A stretch of DNA of 64,000 nt. Source: Parus major. Taxonomy: Eukaryota; Chordata; Aves; Passeriformes; Paridae. The translations under genes were made by a program, and so were the position numbers. This document shows, in pieces, positions 1 to 10,495 of this stretch. The stretch is taken from contig NC_031770.1 of assembly GCF_001522545.3 (NCBI RefSeq), positions 27,959,747-28,023,746 on the forward strand, in the 5' to 3' direction. Position 1 is the stretch's first letter. Each line of letters opens with the position of its first letter. The notes under the pieces are model-generated. The model did not search any database. It saw nothing but the letters and a program-made list of their open reading frames with translations, and was not told where the DNA came from.

Positions 1-55
1 TATCTCACAGCAAGAAATAAGTAATTTTCTTAGTTATTGGTTTAAAACCACGACA
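1..55 (+). mobile_element. 3' end of an avian ERVL-type LTR, cut by the window edge
   Basis: The last part, ending in GGTTTAAAACCACGACA, resembles the 3' terminus of the LTR at 13917-14434, which ends GGGGTTAAGCCACAACA. The first bases (TATCTCACAGCAAG) also match its U5 wording (TATCTCACCCCACAAG). The window therefore seems to open inside a copy of the same LTR family. Only the tail is visible, so I cannot say whether it is a solo LTR or part of a provirus. Confidence 0.55.
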
Positions 56-1222
56 CATGGCACTTTCAGTTCCTCCACTCATCCAGCCTCAGAGCTGCTC
101 TGCTGTGAGATAGGAATATGCAATCGGTTCTGGCCAACCTACTAACAGACCCAGCTGTTATTACAGCAGCCACAAAAGCAAACAGATCTTTGGGCTCCTC
201 ATGTGTCTGGAAATGCCTGCACATTCTGCCCCAGTTTAACTGAAAACACGAGGTCAGGTCCTGCCAGGCTGGTGTGCAGCTACAGCCAGAGTGAGCTCTC
301 AAAGCATCCACAACTTCTGCACCCTCACCCCTTTGCTGAATAAGCCCACTGAAATCTAGCTCAGGAAGTGGTGCGATACCAACATGCTTACATGTTCTTA
401 TCATCACTGCTGTTACTTTTGCAGAACCTTACTGCTTCAGTTGCATTCTCTTTGCCTTGCTGGGTTGAGGTTAACCACATGAGGGTTACCCATCACTGGA
501 GGATGCTTGTCCTTGCTTTCCTATAATATTCCTAAATATCAAAAGAAGATTCTATGCATAACATACCCATCATAAGCCTGCAGCAGTGTTCAAACCAAAC
601 TCACTTTGTTCCTATGACACATGAACACTGGCAAGCCACCCAGGACAGACCTCACACACTTCAAAAATTTGAGCTATGCCTTTGTGACCAGCCTCTGCAC
701 ACAACAACCATGGATGATTCAGGCTCAGCCTTGCTGTGCCAAGGGACAATGACAGACAGCCCTGATGAATCAGTGTTCTCCGAGAAGGCCCCAGCACCCA
801 CACATAGATGGCAGGAAGGATCTGCAGGATGCCCACGTGCAGCCATGCAGATAGATCAGCAAGCAGCTCAGGTTTCAAGCACTCCCTGAGTAGCAGCACA
901 GTAGATGAATGGGGTCACCCCCAGCCTTACCATCAAACACGAGGGCCAAGTCACTACTGAGACCTCCCTGTGAAGAAACTCTTGGAAGTGTAAAGGCAAT
1001 GAACATGCAAACAAGGCAGTGCTGGCTTGACAGAGTTGGTTGCTGATGCATGTGCCTGTTTGGAGCTACTAGCCCACCTGGAACCCTAGCAGGAACAGAC
1101 CCTGCCACTGAGGAGGGGGCAGAGATGGGACTGGTACACAGTAACCTACCCCAGAAAATGCCCCTATGTCACCACCCTTCTCAACCAGAGGTGGCATTTG
1201 TGCATGTAGTTTCCTAGAGAGT
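56..1222. other. Unique sequence without recognisable gene
   Basis: Only short open frames are present on both strands, with no convincing splice-site pairs and no repeat family that I recognise. On the single-gene model this lies beyond the 3' end of the minus-strand gene. Confidence 0.4.
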
Positions 1223-1278
1223 ATCTCTCCTCTCCTCTCCTCTCCTCTCCTCTCCTCTCCTCTCCTCTCCTCTCCTCT
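1223..1278. repeat. (TCTCC)n pentanucleotide microsatellite
   Basis: About eleven head-to-tail copies of TCTCC run directly into the assembly gap. A C/T-only tract continues on the other side (1707-1731, CCCCTCTCCCCTCCCCTCC...). One strand is pure pyrimidine and the other pure purine, which explains the artificial gap-spanning open frames here. Confidence 0.97.
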
Positions 1279-1706
1279 NNNNNNNNNNNNNNNNNNNNNN
1301 NNNNNNNNNNNNNNNNNNNNNNNNNNNNNNNNNNNNNNNNNNNNNNNNNNNNNNNNNNNNNNNNNNNNNNNNNNNNNNNNNNNNNNNNNNNNNNNNNNNN
1401 NNNNNNNNNNNNNNNNNNNNNNNNNNNNNNNNNNNNNNNNNNNNNNNNNNNNNNNNNNNNNNNNNNNNNNNNNNNNNNNNNNNNNNNNNNNNNNNNNNNN
1501 NNNNNNNNNNNNNNNNNNNNNNNNNNNNNNNNNNNNNNNNNNNNNNNNNNNNNNNNNNNNNNNNNNNNNNNNNNNNNNNNNNNNNNNNNNNNNNNNNNNN
1601 NNNNNNNNNNNNNNNNNNNNNNNNNNNNNNNNNNNNNNNNNNNNNNNNNNNNNNNNNNNNNNNNNNNNNNNNNNNNNNNNNNNNNNNNNNNNNNNNNNNN
1701 NNNNNN
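1279..1706. other. Assembly gap (428 N)
   Basis: Unresolved bases between two halves of a pyrimidine tract. The real length is unknown. It is most simply a collapsed or unsequenced extension of the microsatellite. Confidence 0.99.
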
Positions 1707-1731
1707 CCCCTCTCCCCTCCCCTCCTTTCCC

Positions 1732-2893
1732 TGTAGCTGTGTAAAGCAGCAACCCTGTGGCACAGGGTTCCCCAGTGCAATCCCACACTCAGTGCAAATC
1801 TGCCTCTGGTTGTTTGCTTTGAACATGCCACCTGCTACTTCTGTTTGATGTCCCTGAAGTTCTTGTCTGAGAAGCAACAGAATACAATCACACTCTAATT
1901 TGTATTGAGATCACTTTGAGTCACCGATGTCCAGGTGCCTGCTTCTTTTTAATTTAATGGTGAGAGCTCCCAAGTGCCTCAAGGGCACAGATCAGGCCCT
2001 TGAAACAGAAAATGTTTCTTCACTTTTCCAATCATTACTGGTGTGATGCACTGCAAAAGTCTGCCAATTATTACCATAATGGATGAGACTGCAGAAACAG
2101 GAAAGAAATACCATCCTTGCCTTGGCATATATAAACCATCTCTATGCCCTCCATGCATCACTGCCTGCAGACACCTGTGAGCACACAGCCTCATTCATGC
2201 TCATCCTCTGCACAGGTTCTCCTGCCCATGCTCCAGATGCACATCCACCAGCATCCATCTTTCCAGAACCACACTTGCATGCATGCATGCCCCTTTATCT
2301 TTACTCCTCCAATATGTCCTTCTGATTAAAATATAACTAATATGCCATAAATACAAACCCCACAGGTATATAAATGCCACTGTAAATGCACTGTGTCTAT
2401 GCTGTATCTGTACATACCCCATTCAATCCTAACTTGATACACACCTTTGAATGCATTCTTCCACCTCACATCTTGCCACAACATACTGTGCACCTTCATG
2501 AAGAGCAAGGGAAAGCCCAAAGTTGCTTGAATGAGATGGTCTGCCCATCTAGAAATTCTGCTTCTCAGTTTTTCCTGTGCCAAGCCATGTTTCAGGGGCC
2601 TCCATTGAACCTGGGGTGAGAACCCTGGCCGCAGCAGCACCGCCAGTTTTTCCCATTTTACTAGTCAATCCCATAGGTAGGCAGATGGGTCAACACTCAG
2701 CATGCAGCTGGAAACAGGGTGGTGGGTGGGTTTTCCAAGCACTACTGTGCTTTGCAGCACAGAGGTGGTGAGTGTGCCACAGATGGGCTTCACATCCCTG
2801 TCAAAGATGACCCAGGTGAGCACAGGGCACCCTGCTCATGGGTGGCTGTCAGAGGACAGAGATTTCTGCACAAATAAAACACAGTGAGACAGA
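1732..2893. other. Unique sequence without recognisable gene
   Basis: No exon with a consistent frame plus splice sites was found on either strand, and no known repeat was seen. Several short open frames overlap one another on both strands, as expected by chance. Confidence 0.4.
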
Positions 2894-2899
2894 AATATA

Positions 2900-2964
<65 letters not shown>
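2894..2964. repeat. (TATATG)n hexanucleotide microsatellite
   Basis: A short TA run is followed by about eleven copies of GTATAT, ending at CACAGG. It lacks stops in several frames, so the overlapping small frames encoding alternating I/C or Y/V peptides are artefacts of the repeat. Confidence 0.97.
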
Positions 2965-5164
2965 CACAGGTGTGCATGCATGTACATACATATATGTCAG
3001 AAAATGATGTTTGGACAACACAAAGACAATTCTGTGTGCTGGCTGCAAAGGGACTCACTGAGGCTCAGGGTATACATGTAACAATACATTTTGCCACTGC
3101 TGTGATCTTGGTTCCTCTCTGTTATTTTTTTAATTAATTTACTTTAACTGGAGAACAGTATTAGCTTAAAAGGTCCTCCTTAAATTGTAGAGAAGCCATA
3201 GCCAAACTCTTCAAACAGTCTTCAAACAGCTTGTCCCCATTCACCCTCCTGCAGATGGTTAACACAACTGAACTGCACTTTGGCACAAAAGCCCTGCTCT
3301 CTTCACAGGGTGTTTTCTGCTCTGAAGGGAAACACCTGCACGTCTCCAAGCAAGATGGCTCAGAGCAGAAAAAGGGCGCAGATTTGAAGTTACAGGCCCC
3401 CCTGCTGAGCCAGGACCCAAACCTGGTGGGAAGCCAGTAGCTCCAGCAAAGCAGAGGTCCTGAGGGACCCACGCCAAGCTGACCGCGCACACAGTGCTTT
3501 GTTTATACCTCAGCCAGCATCCCTGCCCACTCTGATGGATCCCAGAGGCAGCAACAAGGGGGAGTGGCTACAGCAAAGACCATAGCTCAAAGACCACAGC
3601 TCAGCTCTCATTTTCCTGGTTTCTACTGGTATCTCCTGCAGTGGGCTTTGGGAAACGGTTCCCACATGCCAGGGTCTGGCATCCCAAGGAGGCCAACATC
3701 CTGACTCTCATCTGTCAGTAACATTGGTAACTACAGCTGAAAAGTACCCTGTAAGATCTTCATGAGCTTCAGAGTTGCTACCATATGGCAGTTTATCACC
3801 ACATTTCACCACATTTCACAATCTGCCCTGTTTTGTTGTTAACCCAGAGGCCCACCTTTAGGGAGAGATGATGGCTGGGCACAATTGAATTAAATCCAAA
3901 CATGTGCTGGAGGCCCAGACAACAGCCCCGGGGCAGCAGCAGCAGCTCTACCCCCAGCTCACTGTGGTCAATGGGCTGGCTGTGCAATGCCAAGCTGTAT
4001 GCCAGCTTCCTGCCCTTCACCAGCTATTCCCTGGCTTCAGAGCGCTTGGTGTCCATACCTCTGGCCTAGCAGATACAAGGTCAATGCATCCCCTCTCTCT
4101 GCATACACAAAACAGACTTACAACAAGCTTGACCTGGCAGAGGCCTACAGATGATCAGGGTTTGTGGAGTCATAGCCACCACTATGGTTTTGAACAGCAT
4201 CTGGGGCTCCAAGGGTGGGTGCACTGAGGGATCAGGCTGTACTGGAAGAAACAACTCAGAGAAAAGCATTCTGTAAATGAGGTACAAGAGCAAGGGCTCG
4301 GGGGAGCCAGCAAGTCACCCTACAACCCTTGCAAAATTGGTCAAGGCCAGTAACAAACTGCAGGTGGCAGAAAGGGGAGGATTTCAAGATAAGAGAGAAG
4401 GCAAGAAGCCTAGAGGAGATCAGAGCTTGGAGGGAAGAATGGAAAAGGTGTCCTGGTAAGGAATCTAAGTAGGACTTCTAAGGGAATTTATGCTAATATC
4501 TCTCAGGAGGCTTTGAAAAAGGGGACATAGGTAATAGCTTTGTGAGATGCTGGTGAAGACACAGAGTTAGGATTGTGGGAGAGACAGGAATTAGCTCAAG
4601 TGGATAGCAAGGGGTGGGAATGCACATTACAAGTACCCAAGATGGAGTATTTAGAGCAAAAAAAAGAGGAAGGGGTGAACTATAGCTAAATTATGAAGAA
4701 GGGAAGATAAATGCTCTCACCATAAACAAAACAGCTGTGGAGAATCTCAGGACAGATATGCAGGACTTCCTGAAGTTGAAATTTCAAGTCAAAGACCACT
4801 GGGGTAGTTACCCACATTCTGTTTTGGGGGGACTGGAAACCTCTAGTCAGGCTATATTTGACTTGCCCAAGCAATAGGCAAGTTACTCAAAAGCCAAAGC
4901 ACCATCCTGGTAAGGGAAGCACCAGTGGGGGACAATACAGCATACCAGTACAGCATAGCTCAAATGGAGCACATACAAAGAACCTGGCATTCATTCTGGA
5001 AAAGATCCTCATTTTCAAAACCATTCACTTGCAGATGCTGCCTCCTTGCATTGTGGAGTGCTTGGGGGACTGGATGCACAGTATCATAGCTCACTCTACT
5101 CCATCCCCTCCATACCACTGCCCACAAACACCTAGAAGATGGCAAACACATGAGACCCACCAGA
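2965..5164. other. Flank downstream of the minus-strand gene
   Basis: Non-repetitive sequence lacking a supportable gene. It is the 3' flank of the minus-strand gene if transcription ends near 5165-5180. Open frames of 70-130 codons occur on both strands, but none has a recognisable family, a splice context or a consistent composition. Confidence 0.4.
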
Positions 5165-5189
5165 GGTGTAAATATAGCTGCTGTTACAC

Positions 5190-5195
5190 TTTATT
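5190..5195 (-). terminator. Candidate distal poly(A) signal AATAAA
   Basis: Canonical hexamer on the minus strand with a GT-rich element downstream, correctly placed to end the mRNA whose coding part stops at 7443. Two extra AATAAA hexamers lie 30-50 bases upstream in an A/T-rich stretch. Confidence 0.5.
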
Positions 5196-6732
5196 TCCTT
5201 GTGGGGTTTTTAATTTCTTTTTTTTTTATTATTTTATTTTTTCTTCTGATTGAAAAGAAAAGACAGAGAAAAGTTACAAAAGTAGTAAAAGGCAACGATA
5301 TTGGCAGGACATCCCTCTTCCCTGCTCCCACCCTCCGGGGCAAGCCAGCCTGCCCCACCTGCTGGTTGGCAGGGACACACCTCTGGGCCCCGGCACCTTG
5401 GCAGCTCTTGCTGAGTAAAACCTGAGGCTGCAGGGCCACGCAGGGGCTGCCACTCCAGGCATTTGCTCAAGGAATATGCCTCTTAGATGGGTACCAGGCT
5501 ATGGCTGTCCCATCTCCTGAGCACAGGTCCAAAGGAGCAATGCTTCCTGTCCTGCACTGGTCAGCTTGATCTGGCAGCAGTTAAAAAGCTGAGGTGTGCC
5601 ATCAAAACAAGATAAGCAGAATTTCTACAGAGGCAGGAGGAATCAGCAGAGGAATTGAGCTCTCTTGGAAACAGGGATTTGAAGGGAATCGTGACAGTCT
5701 GCCAGAGATCCCGCACCAGTGACCTCTTGGAGGTGGTGCTGGTGCAGGGGGTGGCCTGGCTGTAACAGTCTGGAGCCAAAGAACATGGGACAGCATCAGG
5801 ACAGACACCCCCTCACCACCTTGCCCAGTTCCTCTGCCTGCCTGAATGACAGGAGTTAGGGAGAAAAGGGTGGGTTGGTGGATTCAGGTCCCCAGGCTAC
5901 CCCAAGCTTTGGATTTTCCCTAGAGGTCTCAGGGAAAGGCCCACACCAGTTCACTGGTAGCCTCCTACTGGCAGCGGGACTGACCATTTGTCTTAACCAA
6001 AGAGCAGCATCAAAGACTCTACACTGAGGCAGATTTAAAAAACCAAAAATTATTTTATATTACTCACAGTTGCTCCTCTTGATCTGGACAAACAATAAAC
6101 AACTTGCTTCCCCATGCAGTCAGATACAGGCTTATGGTGGGGAATTCCTACACAAAGAGGTTACTCTCTCCACCAGGTGCAGCAAGAGGAAAGGCCTTGT
6201 TCCTCTGCCTCAGCAGGAGAGGCAAGAACTTGTTCTATTAACTCCTGCCTTGTGGCACAAAACACACACATGCCTCGAAGAAAGATCCCAGTCAAACACC
6301 TAGCATGATCCCAACAGCCTCAGAAGTGTCTATGGAGAAATGTCCCCACCTTCACTCAAACTCCCCTCCTATTTCTTCCACCAACAGCGACAAAATGGAT
6401 TGCTTTTCCTACTCCTTGCTTCATCTAAGAATATTGTTCCACTGATACCAGAAGAGTGTATCCGAATTTAACAGCTAGCCTAAACAAGGGGAAAGCTTGC
6501 TGTAGACATTAAATTGGTTTGAGTTTGATGGTACCAGTTACATACACCATCATGTAATGGAACAAAACTATGGAGAAGTATTACATAACCCAGAATACAC
6601 ACTGTCTCAGCAGCGAGGAGATCCATGAGCATACAGTCAACTGCAAGTCTTCTCTTTGATGACACTGAGAGGACTGAAGGTGGGTGTTGCTTTTTCCTGG
6701 ATGGCTCAACACAGACCTTCCAATTTTAGAAT

Positions 6733-6738
6733 TTTATT
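6733..6738 (-). terminator. Candidate proximal poly(A) signal AATAAA
   Basis: A canonical hexamer on the minus strand, about 700 bases after the stop codon. It is followed by GT-rich sequence (GGTCTGTGTTGAG), so it could give a shorter 3' UTR isoform. The hexamer is seen; its use is inference. Confidence 0.3.
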
Positions 6739-7442
6739 CTAATCCCAGATCTACATATGGATGTCTCACTCTCCCATTCCAATCTCTTTTTGGACAGTAT
6801 CACTGAATTGCCAGCAGATCATCTGGAATGCACAGCTAAATGTGCCAGTTACTCATCCACACACCTCCCTGTCCTAGGGTTTTCCACTTAAGAGAGCTTG
6901 ATGTGAATGCAATTATAACAATCTCAGACAGGGGTCGTCTTGTTTTGAAAGCAGCTCTGTATAGCTTCTTTCTACAATCCTGAGCTCTCTTTTGAGTGGG
7001 AGAAATGTCAGGTCTACAGCAAAGCACTGTAGACCCAGGTATCCTTGGGAAACTGACTGGATTTGGTTTCACAGCTTGATCACTCACCCCTGCTGCCATG
7101 CAGGTCATACTAATCCCTGAACACCTGGGTATCTTCAGGTACCACCATCTTCATGTTTGACACTGCCTTGGTGGCAGTTCTTGTGGTTTGTGGACCTGAC
7201 TGGTATGCTTTGCCCTGAAAGACAGAACTCACTCCCTTTGCCACTGCTTGGATCCATAAGTGGTATGAGAACAGGCACTGCTGCCAAGCCATTTGCTTCC
7301 TCCTGCCAGAGCAGCTGCATTGCAAAGATGTGTCATTGCCCCTTCTTCTCTCACCCCTCCCCTTGGGTATCAACCACCTCCCCTTCTCCCTGCCAGGCAG
7401 GACACTGGTTGATAGTTCCTGAGGTTTTTTGAAGAAACTCCT

Positions 7443-7571
7443 TCAGTAGGCACATGACGGTTCTTCCACTGGAGCTATTGGGCTCAGCGGCTTCAAGGTG
7501 CTGAGGGAACGGAAGGCAAATGTGGAGGGATCATACATAAAGTGGGGTGGCGGGCGGCCTCCGTTGATGCT
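7443..7571 (-). CDS. Terminal coding exon of an unidentified minus-strand gene
   Basis: The minus strand shows a strong acceptor (a pyrimidine run ending TTTATTTCCCTGCAG), then 42 codons starting SINGGRPPPHF and ending EEPSCAY, followed by TGA. The peptide is Pro/Ser-rich with aromatics and looks like a disordered C-terminal tail. It is not low-complexity translation of noncoding DNA. The exon begins in phase 0, which matches the phase at the end of the candidate exon 10448-10495. I do not recognise the family. It could belong to a different gene from the exons above 29 kb, but strand, spacing and poly(A) placement favour one gene. Confidence 0.7.
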   Translation of the reverse strand, partial: SINGGRPPPHFMYDPSTFAFRSLSTLKPLSPIAPVEEPSCAY

Positions 7572-8736
7572 CTGCAGGGAAATAAAAAGAGGCATGAAGT
7601 CAGTGCTCATATCAGCTGCTAACACTAAGTTCTTCCCTTGAGTGCTTTGTCATCCCCCTCTCTGATACAATTGCACCTCCTTGAATGAGTGGTGATGCTT
7701 TCCCTTGCAGCAAATGGCACTAACATAAGAAGTGGAAGCATTTTGCTCACATCCTTGCTCTTACCCTTCAAGATAAAATGCAGGCACACCTCCCTTCCTC
7801 TAGGACTGAGGTCCCTAGGATACACATGAATAGGTTCCATGGCACCTGTAGCCACCAAGTGAAACAGGATATCCATGATGCATTTAGAGTATAAGAGTCA
7901 GAAAAGCATCATTACCAAAAGGTATCACATGGAAAAGCTAAATTCTCTTGGCCTTGAAATAAGATCTGATACACCTTTAGAGCATGGAGACAAACCAAGT
8001 AATCTCTGGAAATGTGTTCTTCAGCCCCATTTGTCAACAGCTCTCCAATAAGGATTTACAAACCACTCTTTATCTTAAAGTCCCAGGTATGCTGAAACTG
8101 TCCAGGGTTTTGGTTCCAGACTCTACAGTTTGAAGAGGAATGGCTTAGAGATGCTTGGAGGAAAAGGCCTAACAGACTGGTTTCTACGATGGCCACTAAA
8201 GACCATTCTCTCCCCTTTTGCTCAGTGTTCAGAGCATGGTCAGTGCAGATCCAGAGTAAGGAGGGCAGAAATAGCCATGTACTCCCTGCATTGTGTGACA
8301 GGACAGAAATGCTGTTTTCCACTAGGCGTTTCTACTATGCTGGTATATATGGATCCCCAGAGAGATTATGGTGCCAAAGAAGTTATTCCACTCTGTTAAA
8401 TGTGAAGAGCTTTCCTTTTACTTTTCAGGAACTTTGGTTTGTTTCTTTCCTTATGCAAGCAGAAGCACTAGTGGGACACCTAATTTACTGATATTTTTTG
8501 GCCAGGAGAGGAGGTCTCGCTGCTCTATGGTCCAGGAAAGTGTTTAATCATGATTAAACCAAAGAATATGTGGGAAGCCCAGCAGCTCAGAAACTCATGC
8601 AAATGTCCCCTACTCTCATCTCATTTCCATTACTCTTGGATAGGGCTTTACCACTGTTTTCACAGAGGTTAGGAGAAACCCAATGAGAAATGGGTTAGAA
8701 AAAACCCAAACACCTACATGTTGGGCAGAGAAGAAA
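7572..8736. other. Last intron, proximal part
   Basis: Unique intronic sequence between the acceptor of the terminal exon and the CR1 fragment. No repeat or additional exon could be supported. Confidence 0.4.
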
Positions 8737-9442
8737 TTTAGAGCAGCCCTGCAGAAAAGGACTTGGGGATGGGGGTTGATGAAAAACTCAATGTGAGCTG
8801 GCTCTATGCGCTCACAGCTCAGAAAGCCAATGGAATCCTGGGCTGCATCAAAAGCAAAATGGTCAGCAGGTCAAAGGAAGTGATTCTCCCCCTCTACTCT
8901 GCTCCTGGTGAGACCCCACCTGGAGTACTGTATCCAGCTGTGGAGCCCCCAACAGAAGAAGGACATGAAATTGTTGGAGCAAGTCCAAAGGAAGACATGA
9001 AGTTGTTAAGAGGACTGGAGCACCTCCCCAGTGAAGACAAGCTGAGGAAGTTGGAGCTGTTCAGCCTGGGAGGAAAGAAGGCAGTATGGAGACCTCACAG
9101 GAACCTTCCAGTCCTGGAAAGGGTCTATAGGGAAGCCAGAGAGAGACTCTCCTTCAAGACCTGTAGTGACAGGATAAGGAGCTATGGGTACAAATTGGAA
9201 GAGGTGATATTTAGTCTAGATATCAGGAAGAAATCCTTTCCTGTGAGGATGGTGAGACACTGGAACAGGTTGCCCACAGAGGTTGTGAATTCCCCAACCC
9301 TGGCGGTGTTCAAGGTGAGGTTGATAAGGCCTTGAGCAGCCTGGTCTGATGGGAGGTGTCCCTACCCATGGCAGATGGGATTAGAAAATTAGATTAGATG
9401 ATCTTTGATGTCACTTCCAACTCTTAACATTCTACATGATTC
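8737..9442 (+). mobile_element. CR1 LINE, 5'-truncated 3' end of ORF2 plus 3' UTR
   Basis: The plus strand reads typical CR1 wording: GCAGCCCTGCAGAAAAGGAC at the start, then the end of the reverse-transcriptase ORF. A 190-codon frame is still open (8763-9335) and contains HWNRLPTEVV and FSLGGKKAVW. It ends in the CR1 3' tail (GATGATCTTTGATGTCACTTCCAACTC, then CTACATGATTC). Most of the element is missing, as is usual for CR1, so it cannot move. It lies antisense to the host gene. The open frame is transposon-derived, not a host gene. Confidence 0.93.
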
Positions 9443-10447
9443 AGACTGGGTTCTGGTGTTATCTGACTCCCTGCTCCTTTTCTAGGTCTTTCCTAACTGG
9501 AACCATGGTGTCCTTTGTTTAGCCTGCACTGTGGGACTGTTACTCAAAAAATTAGGCTTTTAAAGAACAATTACCAACTCTACTGTCTAACAGAAAACAG
9601 AGGTTCATTTTAGCACTTCAGATTCAGGTCTATCACACAGGTGCAACTACCTAACAGCATGGCAATGATGTTTTGATGCCTGCACCTCTCGTCTGCCTGG
9701 GCTTTAATTTGTCATCACAAGACAACAACACACGAACACCCTAAAAAAGCTGTTCAGATAGTTTTTCTCACCCAAACACACAGCAAATCAGAGTGAGCTA
9801 AGGAAGGTCCAAGCCAGGCCCTGAGTACCACGGTAACTGCAGCAGGATCTGGAAGCCTCTTGTCTCCAAGCTCTTGGTCACAGCTCAGCCTCATGGGGCA
9901 GCAGCCCTCATGTCAGGAAAAACCTCTAAAAGCTAGTGTAGACAGTGTGTTCCTGCCTAGTTGGTATCTCTTCTGAAAATTAAGACGGGCACGTGAGAAT
10001 GGAAAATGCCAACATGGTGCTTGGCATCAGCTGAGCCTGGAGTTTCAGCCAGCAAATCATGCCCTGCTACATCCCCCTGACACCTTGGCCAGCAGTGTAA
10101 GAAACAAGAGAGGGAGATTTTAGGGCCTTTACTCAATAGCCACTTGCTGTGGAGTTATATATGGTATATGCTCTGGCAGGTATCAGGCCTGGAGGGTAAC
10201 ATAGCAACCCCTATTCAAAGCTAAGGGCCAGAATAAATCAGCATATTTGTCCTTCTCCAGAGGAGAGAGGGTCCCTTGCCAGTGCCAAGAGGGAATGGGA
10301 ACAAAGAACCTGGCAGTCCCCTCCATTTTGAAACGCTAGACAGGATTAAGGAAGGCAGCTGAATCCATTCATTTCTGGCAGACAGCAGATGAAGGGGCTC
10401 GGGAAAGATGGTCCAAAGGACAGACAAAAATCATCTACAAAACTCAC
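9443..10447. other. Intronic sequence, nothing recognised
   Basis: Unique sequence between the CR1 copy and the candidate exon at 10448. No repeat family or further exon could be supported. Confidence 0.4.
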
Positions 10448-10495
10448 CAGGCTTTGGATGAAAAGTTGTGCTATGGTTTTTCTCTGGGTCTTCTT
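10448..10495 (-). CDS. Candidate 48-bp internal exon of the minus-strand gene
   Basis: On the minus strand the acceptor GCCCCACACATTGGCCCCAG is followed by 16 codons in phase 0 (KKTQRKTIAQLFIQSL) and a strong donor (CTG then GTGAGT). Entry and exit are both phase 0, and the exit matches the phase-0 start of the terminal exon at 7571. The Lys-rich, stop-free peptide is plausible but short. A second frame (phase 1 in, phase 1 out) is also open, so this call is moderate. Confidence 0.45.

Larger units (their letters stand above)
5165..7442 (-). other. Putative 3' UTR and poly(A) region of the minus-strand gene
   Basis: Directly after the stop codon of the terminal coding exon, the minus strand runs about 2.2 kb without a convincing intron. 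It reaches an AATAAA hexamer (complement at 5190-5195), followed within about 30 bases by a GT-rich stretch (GGTGGGTCTCATGTGTTTG on the minus strand). Other hexamers lie at 5225-5230, 5233-5238 and upstream at 6733-6738, so alternative ends are possible. The exact cleavage site is inferred. Confidence 0.5.

Noticed and set aside
1069..1877. Four open frames of 190-240 codons on both strands
   Set aside because: They run through 428 N and the (TCTCC)n repeat; absence of stops is artificial.
2836..3137. Several 60-100 codon frames encoding alternating I/C, I/Y or Y/V
   Set aside because: Translation of the (TATATG)n microsatellite.
8763..9335. 190-codon open frame as a host gene
   Set aside because: Sequence and termini identify the 3' end of CR1 ORF2.
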